DNA from: Prochilodus magdalenae
Lineage: Eukaryota > Chordata > Actinopteri > Characiformes > Prochilodontidae
Reading direction: 5' to 3'
Length of the DNA stretch: 64,000 nucleotides
Assembly (NCBI GenBank): GCA_024036415.1
Contig: JAMWET010006933.1
Location: forward strand, 62,001-126,000
Positions 53,463-64,000 of this stretch are shown here, one piece after another; position 1 is the stretch's first letter; every line of letters begins with the position of its first letter. The position numbers and the translations under genes were made by a program. A model generated the notes under the pieces. That model searched no databases. It worked only from the letters and a program-made list of their open reading frames with translations, and was not told the DNA's origin.

Positions 53463-54594
53463 ATTGTATAACACCGAGTTGATATCCTGTTAGATATCAA
53501 AGAGGGATCTGCATTATTTGACTTACACCTACATGTGGTCTAGACTGCAGCAGGACAGTGAGGAGGAAACGACAATGAGAGCAAAGGTAACACCAATAGT
53601 TACTTTAAGGGTCATAAGGAAGTGGCCGACACCTAAAAGACAACAGCTTATTTGCTCATTTCAGATTTTCAGGTCAGTCCATGCGGGCACAAACCTTAGT
53701 CAGCTCACTCCACAAAACACTGAACTGTGCAAACATTTTGGAATATACATGTATTCCCGTTTACATTCTGCATTATGTGCCAGTAAAAAGGAAGATTTAG
53801 GCAATGATAAAACAAAGTTTTTGGTGTTGCAGTTTCATAGCCAGTAATTGTGATGCAAACAGTCAAACGGCTTCAGTACATTTAACATTAACCCAAAACA
53901 CAAGCTGAACTGGTTTAACGGTTTTTAGAACCCATTAACAACTGATCTGTAACTGATCTGTAAAACTGCAGTACATAAGTATATGAAGTTTTTATGTAAA
54001 ACGGACAAAATAATAGAGATATAATGCACTGGGGTGTTAAAAATAACACTTTGGGCTGTCCTTTACCTTCCAAGCAGACTTTGGAATGCCGGAAACTGGA
54101 CCCTTCTTCAGGGAGATCAGATCCAGGCAGTGTGCGCTGACGGCTGCATTTATCTTTTTCCAAAGAAAAACTCTTCCAGATGTAGAAAAAGTAATGGGAT
54201 GTATTACTTTACATCATGCTATGTGTAACACTGGCTTCTGTGATGTAAATGACAGGTTTACTGAAGACCTGGACAAGGAAGTAACAAAATTATATTTTTG
54301 TCCGATTTTTCTTCCCAGCGGATGACCTATTTAAGTGTGCTCAGCCCATCAATGAGCTTAAACATTGGTGTTTCTTCTTGACCCATTCATTCTTGACAGC
54401 ATCAAGATTGTTTTTCTTGCCAAGGTTTTCTTTGTGAAACCTTTAAAAGCACATCCTCAGACTGCAGGTTTCTCTTTAAAAGCGCAATATGTAAGATGCT
54501 AAAATGAACTATCACCAGAGTGTGATAACAATAACAGTTTTGATTGTGTGTTAAAGATATCTATGCATTGTGTTGCAGAGGTGTCTACTGCATG

Positions 54595-57500
54595 CTAATC
54601 AGCTAGCCCAGCCTGTCCTGTCTTATAATACCACTTTGTGGTATTTTGAGGTGATAGTGAGTCATTATAGTATCTAGAATCAGTCCAACATGAGAAGCTA
54701 AAAAGGTAGCATGGCTTGAATGTGTGTTCAAAACTCTTGTCAATCATGTTGAAGGTTCTGCCTTCAGTTAGGTCATCTACAGACAGGTAGTCATCAAAAG
54801 GAAGAGGTGGCTGAATTGGAGAAAGATTATTATTATGACCACCGCCCAAGCAAAGGGATCAATTTGATGCTAAACCCACAACATTTCTTCTAGACTGTTA
54901 GGAACTGAAGAGGGAGGAAGACCGTGTTGGTCCCTATTCTTACTGCTCCTTTAAACCAGAAAATATTATCCTCGACATTATCGCTGGAGGATATGAACAG
55001 GTATGTGTACAACAGATGCAGTGATAATTAGATTTTTCATTTTGGCAAGATAGTCCTCTTCATACCACATTGAGTAAAAATAATTTTAAAGTTTGAGAAT
55101 AAGAAAAATGTTAGGGAAAAACAAGATGCCCTGGCTTTTTACACTTGGATGTTGTCCCGGTCTGAGGCAATGCTATGTAAATCAAGTGAGAGAATAATCA
55201 CTGCACTCACAGCTGTGACACACATTCAGTAACTGCCAACAAAATGGCCACGAACAATATGGTGACATAAAATAGGTTAAGCTTACCTTTCCCTTAGTGT
55301 TTATGAGCTTCCTTTCCACAGCCTGTGCACTGTGTGGACTTTCTTCTGGGCATGCACCTATAAAAGGTTTTAACGGTTGGCCAAAGCAGCTTTATCACAC
55401 AAGTTTGCTTTAACTCACATAAAAAAAACACAGAGAATCACATTATATAGCAGATCCCAGACTAAACCTTGACCACTATGGGTCATGAGAGTCATTACAT
55501 TAGTTACATCCTGATTCATTAAACAAAGCCATAAAAGACTCACTGTGTGCCTGGCGATGCTGCAGCTGTATGCTTAACCACACGTTGCGCCTCTGACTCC
55601 AATCCCCAGGAGCCTCCACTTCATAGAGACGCTCTCTTTGTTCCTGGTGGGTCTCTAGGTACTTCTTACATACTGTACACAAAAATGTTTAAGACTAGGT
55701 GTGGTGGAAAAGTTACTTAGTACAGTTCTTACAGAGTGTCAAAAGATAACAATACAGCATACAATTTCACCCTGAGGAGCAGTGATTAAACGCATGACCA
55801 CATTACTGTAAAGGTATCCGGGGCTATGCCTTTTTTACACAATAGTTTTTTTCAACCAGCGGTGCAAATGTCAGAGACCACCCTTCACTTATTTCATTTA
55901 CAGTCAAAGTGGCCATTTAGTAAATGTTATGTATTTTAAAGAAACTAATCTGAAGAGACTGGATATAAAACAGTCCACGTGGAACTGGAGTTCAAGAAAA
56001 TGGAGATGCTCTTTAAGAGTAAAGGGATTAGTTTTGATGCTGAACTCATATTTACACTGATAGAGTGAAGAGGGCGGAGGAGGGACTGTGCATTTTCTGG
56101 TGATATGCTGGCCCTATTGTTTGGAGTATGAATTATACAGGTTGCGTCATCCTACAAACTATTCCTTTAAACCAGAAGATTTTACCCTAGACACAACTGG
56201 GATGTAAATAGGTGTGTTTACAAAACGGGAACTATTATGCTCTTCTGGTTGGTCCATTTTCCTTTTTGATAAAACTGGCTTTTGGTGCATGTTATGTAGC
56301 TACCTGTGCATGTAAACTCCTACAGAAAGCACTTTTCTCAGGTGCCTGGGAATTCCAGCCCTTTTCTGTTACAAGGTTACATAATCTCATAACACACTCG
56401 TTGCTGGCTGCCTGTAGGGATGTGACTTGCAGCAGGATATAGTTACCGCTTTTAATCGCTCTGCTTGTTGACCAAGCCAAACAGAGTGAGTGACCTGACC
56501 AATTAGAACACACTGGGCTCATCGGGAGGCGGGGCTTAAAGACATACATGTACAGTATGGGAAAGTCAATAAGTTTTGGAAAATCAAAGCATGTAAATCT
56601 GCTCTAGCAGAACCCAAAACTACAATTATGAACACTGAATATGGGTAACATATGCCCATTTACACGACAAACTTCACACAGAAATTGTCACCATTAAAAA
56701 AACAGTACTGCTTTTTTAATTATTAACTTCTCCTGGGTGGTGTATTTTAATTTTATAATAGTATAAAGACTGATATCCTTATCAAAGGTGTTACTGTAGA
56801 ACAGAGTTCACATTGTCCTACTGAAAACACAAGCAGCACATCAAGCAGTGTGCTCCAGGTGCCAACGAGATCTGTGAGGTGGCACTGGAAACATTCCAAT
56901 TGCATTCACTTCAACAGAACAGTTAAGAAACATAATCTGCTGGTAGATGGCACCTTCAGGCTATTAGGGAAGGTGTGCCAAAAGCCTTTAATGACTGTGA
57001 CAAAAGAGGTCATACATTTGGACCCTCTGTTATAAAACTACTAATTCTAGAGTGAAGGCGTGAACCAAGTGAATCACATTAACTATGAGAATGCAAATCA
57101 GGAACTGCATACTGTTTCCACTGTTTAACTCGGTCTTCTTGAAAACGTGCGCATGTGAACAATATACTCCCTTTAATGTTAACTGTGGGAAACAAAGGGT
57201 CAATTCAAATAGCTTTATGAATATACAATTAGATGGAGGGATTATGAGGCAAAAGCCATGTCCCCACTCAGTGGTAGGGCGGGCTTCAGGAAATATTTCA
57301 GTAAATACATTTTAGTGAGCCCAAAATAACATGGATTGATGAATCAATGAATTAATAAATTACATGGTTGATGAGCTGTGCACAGGAGAACCAGACATAA
57401 AAATGTCCTGAGTGTTAGTGAAACATAGAGTGACTAATAAATACAGTCATGATACTCAGTTTCATTAGCTGTCTGGCACCCTTCTGTATTGGCGGTCAAA

Positions 57501-60500
57501 CAGCCTGCCCTCAGATATACAGCCCAAAGCCAATTAGTTTTTCAAAAGTTCCCCCATCTTCAGAATGCATCATCAGGAAATGATCAGAAATGAGAGATTA
57601 TTGCATTAGTGACCTCTGAGAACCCACTGCAAATACATAGCAATGGTTTAATTTTACTTTTGGGCCAGAGTGCCCCTTTAAATAACTTGACTAAACAGAT
57701 AGTTTGGTCCTGACTAATCTTTTTTTAGAAGCCCTCTGTTGGTGACCACAACTGGGCATCTGGGTGAACCTTTCTGCTGGGTGAACCTTTCTACTCTGTA
57801 TAGCTCAACCCACTTTCTTATAAAATGACTGTTTTGTAAAAGGCTTTGCATAAAAAATAAAATAAATAAACGTTAAAAAAGGTTTGTATTGTTTGAGCCA
57901 AATGAGATCTAATCTGTGTAGAATATAAATAGAGATTTTCTAGATTTAAGATATAACAAGTAAACTAACAAGTAAAATATTCTAAATCTAAACGGCTCGA
58001 GCCCAGAGTGCATAAACCATATCAAAACCACAAAAATATGATTATTGCTGCAGCCATTTTTATAAGCCTTTGAGTACTTCAGGGTTACCAGTGGTTTGCA
58101 TCTTGTGGTGAACTGAGGTTTTGTTATTTCATTCTTCTCTTTATGATTGTGTTTGACACATCTATTGGTACATCCTCGACAGTGCCCTTGATGTGTCCCA
58201 CAGCTGTTTTTTTTCAGGACTTTTAGTGGTCTACCAATGGTACATTCTTGCTTCTTAAACAATGCACCAAGAAGTTGACATTGGCACACAAAATGCTTTG
58301 CCTGTGACTTATTTATTCTGACTTTCTGTCTCATGGCGGTTGTGTTCTGGTTTTTGGAATTGGTATGCAGAGTGTGAAATACTGGATAAAATTGCGTTCA
58401 TGATGGATTTATTTAAATATGAAATTTAAATATGAGATTTTCTAAAAACTGTAGTCCGCAAGTTGTATATGTACATGCTTAGCTTAACATGCAGTAATAA
58501 ACTCAGCAAATAAATAGTAACAGCATTAAAATGTGTAGAAGTGTGTTTGCTATAGTGGATGTCCTCACTTGTTGACTTGTATTTGTTGAATATTGTTATA
58601 AGGGTCTGTTTACACCATATCAAACCAACCCTACAGCTAGTATCGTTGAATAGAACTAGTAATTCAGACAATGACTATCAAAATTTAAACATGACAACTT
58701 TGTCAGTTTTTGTTATTTCTGTTTAGTTTAGTCCAAACATTCTGTATATGTACCCATTTTCAGTTTGCTGTATTTTCATGTCAAATAAAAACAATCCATT
58801 TATTCAGTCTAGAGAAGTTTAGCTCCACTTACATAAGAGCTGTTTTAGCCTTGACTGCCTTTTATATAAGGCACAATACAGTTCAGCCAGTCACAACAGA
58901 GGTGATTTACATATATCAGTAATAAAGGCAGATTAATAAAGGCAGGGAGGTCAAACGATGATTATGTCTTTCATTCATAAACCATACAAATGTCACAAGT
59001 TGACCTCCAAAAGATGTAAGATATGTTCCCTTTAAGATAAATGAAGCTGGCAAGTATACCTCAAACCTGTTTCTTGTCTGATACAATGTTTCATGAAATG
59101 AAAAGTTAAATAGTTAGATTTATGTTGTGCATTTGAAGCTAAATGACGTAATTCATGGTATGTTTTGAGGAAAGTTATACTTTAGCTATATTGTCCAACC
59201 ATAAAGCTAAGCCTGTTCAGTGTCCGTAATTCCAGGTATGACTGTTACTGTACAGATAGTGCTAGTGATTCCCTATTCCTTATCGTTTAGTTAGACGGTA
59301 TCTTGAACACAGCAATAAAGGCTTGAATAAACACCTTTATCACACACATTCGTCACTTTACAATCCTGAAGATAACAATACTGTCAGTTTGCTATCACGC
59401 AAGGCTAGCTTATAAAGAGTACATTGGAAAATTAACACTTTATAAAAAAAATCATTTCATCAACCAATTATTTATAAATGGGAACAAAAAAAAAGTTACC
59501 ATATATTATGCAAATAAGATTTTGTAGACTAGTCAGCACTAGCTTTCAGTTATTGATAGACTAAAAATCATTTTGGTTTGAAGGGTTCCTTCGGATTTTA
59601 CCTATGAGAACGTTAATGTCTCATATTTGGACAGACTGACCTCCGTACATACTGGTAGATATGGGGTAGCTGATTCCCAGCACTCTTTCCTTGGACATGG
59701 ACGTGCAGAAATCCTGGAGCATCTGTAATGCCAGCCCATTCCTTCTCCAGTGGGTACGCACAAACACAGTGTCCAGCACAGGAAGAAGGTAACTTTGACC
59801 AGTGCAGCCATCGCACAGGCTACCTTTAATAGACAATAGGATACATGGCACGGATGTTAGTTGTTGATGTATTGGATGAGGATTCAGTAACTGAAAAAGA
59901 TGGTTTCTTTGCCATCAGAGAAGCCTAATCAAAGATATCACTAAAAGTAAAATATGATGGGAGCAGAAGAGGAAAATCTGCTAGGTACCATATTTTCAAC
60001 CATGCAGTCTTTAAACATTAGACATTTATTTAAGGGCAACCTTTCCTTGACTGCGGCTCAAAGCAGATTTGAAAACCACACCTTTCTTTTTAATGGTGTA
60101 AAAGGCAACGGCTTCTCCGTCTTGCCAAAGGATTTTTCCACATTCCCACGCAGAATGAGTGGAGAAGTACATGTTTTCTCCTAGAGGCCGCTCCAAGACT
60201 CCAAATATGATCTGACTGAGCAGGAAGAGAATCACTCTCTCCATCACTGACTCCACCTGTGGTGATAAAGGTAATTACCTTCCTGATATTTCTGTGACTA
60301 ATTCTGTGAGCATGTGTTTTGTGAATCATACACAAAAAGTGAACATTGTTCTACTGACTTAAAGGGCTCATATTGTGGAGTTTTATTCTTCCTTTATTCT
60401 TTCCCCTTCCCCCCCAATCCCGACAATTTTTGCCAATTTTGGGATTTAATAAAAACCAAAAAAGTAATAATTTCATCTGCAGTTGTTCAACCTCTTCTTA

Positions 60501-60671
60501 CCCTTTAAAATAATTCAGGCCGGTTTAGTTATTGTTATTTTTAGACTAATATATGGTCCCTGCCCAAAATTGGGCTACATTATGTTTTACTGGCTGTTTT
60601 TTTACATGGTTAGAGCGCAGCAGCTGCCCTTCCCATTGTGTGAACACTGCATGATGAATATACCAATAGAC

Positions 60672-60724
<53 letters not shown>

Positions 60725-62726
60725 CTTTATCATTTGGAATTAAATATGTTTTAATTAACTTACATTCAAAGCAAAGTAAATTTTGGAGTTCTGCTGTAAA
60801 GCCCTTTTGGTGATTTTTTTTTTTCACTGGACAGTGACGAGATGTAAATCTGTTCTGACTGGCTGCCCTGTCATTAGGAGGGCACTTTGGGCTGAAACAC
60901 TTTAGTGTAAATTGCAGAGCTAACCTGCTGTGAGCTGAATGAGTGGGTATATGTTAGTATGTCGGTTTTTGGGACACCACAAAAGCAGGGAGTTGAAAAC
61001 AAGCTTTTTCAGTGTAGTTTTCATATAAAGACCATATGGGCTAGAGACTGAACTGTATGCTTCAAAGATGTTCTGAAAGATGTTTACTAGGGCTGAAAGA
61101 TGAATCGTTTTATATTAAAAAAAGTATTATTTAAGGGAGTGCATTTTTCAAATCACAAGCACTGTTTTCCCCCAAAAATTATTTCCTATATTATTAAAAA
61201 CATTTCATTAAATTTTAAGGAGGAAAATGTTACCCAATAACACAGAGCTTGGGAACTGTTGGGAGGTTAGAGGCAACCAAACCCTTGTGTGTTGTGACAT
61301 CACATTTACATTTATGTTTACGACATTTAGCTGAAGCTCTTATCCAGAGCAACTTACAAGATTAATCATATTACAGGTAGGCTAATGTAGTTTTAGAAGC
61401 CTTGCCCAAGAACTTTATTTGGTGTAGCACAGCATAGTCACCCAGACCAGAAATCGAACCCCAAACTCAAGGACAAGTAGTGTTATCCGTTGCGCCACAC
61501 CAACCCACCCATCACAACCACAACTAAATTGAGGGGTCAAGCCAGAAAAGATGGATAATCAGATCTTCTTGACAAAAAAAGGACATGGCCGCATTTTAAA
61601 TTACAGTTGCGATATTTTATATTTTATAATCTGCGATGGATTGGCAGCCTGTCCAGGGTGTTTCCTGCCTTCTGCCCATGGAAAGTTGGGATAGGCTCCA
61701 GAACCCCCATGACCCAGAATGATTAAGCGGTTATGAACTGAGATAAAAATGCCAATATGAGATACTGTAGTATATTTACATACTACATTAAACTCTTCTA
61801 CTAAAAAAACTGTTCTAGCAGTTCTACACGTGTGTGTAAACTCACAAATATTAGACCATCTCTGGATTTGCTGGATGTCTTCAAAACATCACTGATGGGC
61901 CACCACTTGCCATGCAAGTACACTGCCACCACTGAAAGAGGAGGTTACACTGGCTCAAAAGGAAAGAACACAGTGACACAAAGTAGGGAGGTGACTGAAC
62001 GAGTGTCTGGAAGCTACCAACCTTGGGTTTCATCTGCTGGCATATGAAGGGCCAGAAGGGAATGAGGTGGATCTTCCTCACCAAACAGCATCAGCCGGCC
62101 TGTGTTTTCATGAGTTACATTCACCTGAAGGCAAACAATGAACACTGTGATTATGGTTTATTAACAGAGAGGCAGGTTCTAGCTTCAGTTCTCAGTAATA
62201 CAAGATGATGTGCATAATGGATGAGCAGGCTAATAAGCAGCACCTTTGCTCCACCGGGAAGCCTGAAGGACTTTGTGTCTGAGTGGAGACTCGCAGGGCC
62301 TTTATCAGAGTCTGGGTTCAGCTGATGGTAATCCAGGCAGGGCAGGTCCACAGGGTAGAAAGTCCCTAAGAACACGAGCTTTTCAAACTCTCAATGGGAA
62401 AAACTCTCCACACATTCAAGGTAATGCTGATGTCAGAAACGTCCCACTATTTACCCCTGTAGAAATACCAGCCCTAATGCCCGCTGTCATATTCACTATT
62501 CACAATGCCTTCACCTGGACACTCACTGTGTTGACAGGTTATCCTGTGTTCTAACGCTTGTTTATTTATGTGATGACGCTTTTAAAATAATGATACATCC
62601 TGATTACTGTGTTTGTATGGTCTGTTTTTACTAACTGGACACGTTCCAAGCAAACATACATATATACACATACATATACATGTTCCTACCTTGTTGGCTG
62701 TCAGACAAGTTTCCAGTAGTGTCCAT
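54595..62726 (-). CDS. fam169b: FAM169B family protein
   Basis: Function is not established for this family. Exons: 62726-62690, 62365-62244, 62124-62022, 61931-61846, 60256-60082, 59823-59641, 55672-55544, 55357-55287 and 54810-54595. All junctions stay in phase, giving 373 residues. The family core is clear: FYPVDLPCLDYHQLN, VNVTHENTGRLMLFGEEDP, VAVYLHGKWWPISDVLKTSS, LERPLGENMYFSTHS, SLCDGCTGQSYLLPVLDTVF, LQMLQDFC, VLGISYPISTSMYGVCKKYL and EVEAPGDWSQRRNVWLSIQ. The stretch R201-RN-G204-L-A206, after the strand-like PVLDTVFV, resembles the acetyl-CoA loop of GNAT acetyltransferases (inference). The ATG has a good context (AAAATGG). The last two exons rest only on splice sites and frame, so the C-terminal 95 residues are less certain. 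The product is closer to FAM169B than to the much longer FAM169A. Confidence 0.88.
54811..55543 (-). other. fam169b introns 7 and 8
   Basis: Intron 8 (54811-55286) and intron 7 (55358-55543). A CTTTAAACCAGAA motif near 54951 recurs at about 56166 in intron 6, suggesting a shared decayed repeat. Confidence 0.55.
55673..59640 (-). other. fam169b intron 6, 4 kb
   Basis: AT-rich. It contains decayed repeat sequence around 56100-56230 related to 54900-55010. The 141-residue open frame at 57909-58334 has no recognised similarity. No gene was supported. Confidence 0.6.
60666..60724. repeat. GATA microsatellite
   Basis: About 14 tandem GATA units, nearly perfect. The repetitive open frame across it is a by-product. 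Confidence 0.95.
61302..61506 (-). repeat. tRNA-derived SINE, copy 2
   Basis: It has the same layout as the copy at 35701-35921: tRNA-like start (GGTTGGTGTGGCGCAACGGA on the minus strand), a decayed B box (GGGGTTCGATTTC), and the tail TGTAAGTTGCTCTGGATAAG followed by TTTACATTTATG-type repeats. Confidence 0.78.
61629..61740 (+). repeat. fish LINE-type 3' tail
   Basis: CTGCGATGGATTGGCAGCCT, then GTCCAGGGTGT, GGGATAGGCTCCAGAACCCC and GATTAAGCGGTTATGA. These words match a very common fish retroelement 3' end that I associate with L2-like LINEs. The class is from memory. Confidence 0.6.
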
Positions 62727-62889
62727 TTTGAAAGCGCGGTGACCTTTGGGCTTCTAGATAAGGAAACAGCGCCACCCGCTGTCGGAAGGAAAGGAAAGAC
62801 GGTCATTCACTCATGTTTTATACAGGCAGTCTCATATGTATATATACCAGACAGGCACGAGAACCTCTGTCACCTCTTTCTACACTTTC
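62727..62889 (-). promoter_or_regulatory. fam169b upstream region
   Basis: Sequence before the fam169b start codon, with a short GC-rich patch near 62768-62790 (CAGCGCCACCCGCTGTCGG). No defined promoter motif. Confidence 0.35.
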
Positions 62890-63400
62890 TTTATCCATTA
62901 TCCATTATCAGACAGGTGCACCTTATAGTTCTACAATTACAGACCGTAGTCCATCTGATTCTCTGCATACTTTGTTAGCCTTTTTCAAACCTCGGTGTCA
63001 CTGCTGGACTGAATAGTCCACCTACCAAAATTATCCAGCCAACAGCGCCATGTGGACAGCATCCTGTGACCACTGATGAAGAACTAGAGGATGACCAACA
63101 CAAACTCTGCTGCAGCAGATGAGCCATCGTCTCTGACTTTACATATACAAGGTGGACCAGCAAAGTAGGATTGTCTAAAAGAGTGGACAGTAAGTGGACA
63201 CACTGTTTAAACACTCCAACAGCACTGCTGTGTCTGATCCACACACACCAGCACAACACACTACTACCCATGTTCCACCACTCACATAATACTTGCTCTG
63301 TGGTGACCACATATGTGGGGGTCCTGAACATTTAAGAACAGGTGATGGGGGATAATTAAGTATACAGAGAAACATATGGACTGCAGTGTGATCAGAGTTA
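62890..63400. mobile_element. palindromic non-autonomous DNA repeat
   Basis: The ends are long inverted repeats: AGTCCATCTGATTCTCTGCATACTT at 62948-62972 pairs with the reverse complement of 63358-63382 (about four mismatches). The interior contains CCAGCCAACAGCGCCATGTG, CATCGTCTCTGACTTTACAT and AACAGCACTGCTGTGTCTGATCC. I recall this family as abundant in otophysan fishes. No transposase. Confidence 0.75.
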
Positions 63401-64000
63401 CACTGAAAGAGTTAAACACATCATTTGTACCCCCATTCCCTATTATCCATATACAGATAGTAAACTGCAAAAACAGCCCGTTTTGAATTTAGTGTTTTTT
63501 GTCACAATGTCACAAAAAGAATGAAAACAAAAAAAGTTACATATCACTCTCTAGTAATCTAGCAGAACGTTTGCTCAGTCTCATTCAATTAGATGGCATT
63601 AAGACTGGATCACATGACCTACTTATACCTACTTATCGAATGATGCACAATATAGGGTGGCCACCAAGAACAGTGGTCATACACATATGTCTTAATGGCA
63701 GAGTAAGACAGTCTGTTTCATACTAGGAGGTAAAGAGAGGTTGGAAAATGGTCATGTACAAATGAATAATGCCTGTCTTACAAACTTCATAGGCGGAGCA
63801 TAGAGAAACCAGTAGAAACAATGTGATCCCAGAAAAATAATACTCCAAAGCATATCACAGACCTTAAAATGTCCATCAGTGCAGCACAGTAAGACCTACT
63901 CTGCTAAGTTCTGGAGCTCGTTCTGGTGGGCATAGCCTCAAATTCATATGCAGATTTTGTTTCTACACAACAGAATTAGGCCAGGAGTTGCAAGCCAGAT
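63401..64000. other. right edge, no gene seen
   Basis: AT-rich sequence to the window end. No exon, RNA or clear repeat was recognised. Confidence 0.55.

Larger units (their letters stand above)
51201..54594. other. intergenic region between arpin and fam169b
   Basis: AT-rich, no gene recognised. It holds an ACAT microsatellite (51351-51372), a Tc1 transposase fragment (52735-52949) and an inverted-repeat element (52950-53462). The right end should include the fam169b 3' UTR, but no clear poly(A) signal was found there. Confidence 0.6.
60257..61845 (-). other. fam169b intron 4
   Basis: 1.6 kb. It holds a GATA microsatellite, a tRNA-derived SINE copy and a LINE tail, listed separately. Confidence 0.75.

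Noticed and set aside
53518..53847. A 109-residue plus-strand open frame upstream of arpin
   Set aside because: No domain or conserved block; it sits just beyond a transposable element.
57909..58334. A 141-residue minus-strand open frame in fam169b intron 6
   Set aside because: Composition is AT-driven and no similarity is recognised. The fam169b frame is complete without it.
60660..60730. A tandem repeat that could suggest a CRISPR array
   Set aside because: It is a plain GATA microsatellite without spacers, in a vertebrate gene intron.

Overview
The window is vertebrate nuclear DNA, almost certainly from a teleost fish. Its genes have many short exons with GT-AG introns. It carries Tc1/mariner relics, tRNA-derived SINEs and a palindromic repeat that I associate with otophysan fishes (characins, catfishes and relatives). 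That lineage guess rests on memory of repeat families and is weak. I saw no bacterial, viral or plasmid genes.

Six protein genes can be supported. From left to right: chka (minus; the 3' part lies beyond the left edge; coding exons 356-12042); kmt5b (minus, 18616-22696, nine coding exons, 826 residues); a single-coding-exon F-box protein I cannot name (plus, 28587-29717, 376 residues); anpep, aminopeptidase N (plus, 33609-45555, 20 exons, 943 residues); arpin (minus, 46550-50937, six exons, 226 residues); and fam169b (minus, 54595-62726, nine exons, 373 residues). I built each exon chain by hand from splice sites and family similarity. In every multi-exon gene all junctions stay in phase, and the complete models end at a stop codon.

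The genes do not form an operon or a shared pathway. chka makes phosphocholine for phosphatidylcholine synthesis, kmt5b methylates histone H4 lysine 20, the F-box protein is probably a ubiquitin-ligase adaptor, anpep is an ectopeptidase, arpin restrains the Arp2/3 complex, and fam169b is uncharacterised. The order is informative: chka and kmt5b are neighbours in human 11q13, while ANPEP and ARPIN lie close together in human 15q26 and FAM169B lies further along 15q. The window therefore contains the junction between two human synteny blocks, with the F-box gene at the join. anpep and arpin are tail to tail; kmt5b and the F-box gene are head to head about 4 kb apart.

Mobile DNA fills much of the rest: a Tc1-like copy nested in an older Tc1 copy (14285-17213), other Tc1 relics in anpep introns and upstream of arpin, several small inverted-repeat elements (4442-4843, 32095-32335, 52950-53462, 62890-63400), two tRNA-derived SINE copies and a LINE tail. 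I found no clearly new biological system. The most useful leads are a 20-nt microexon carrying part of the KMT5B catalytic core, a minimal upstream ORF abutting the kmt5b start codon, the intron-split acidic tail of arpin, and a GNAT-like motif in FAM169B.
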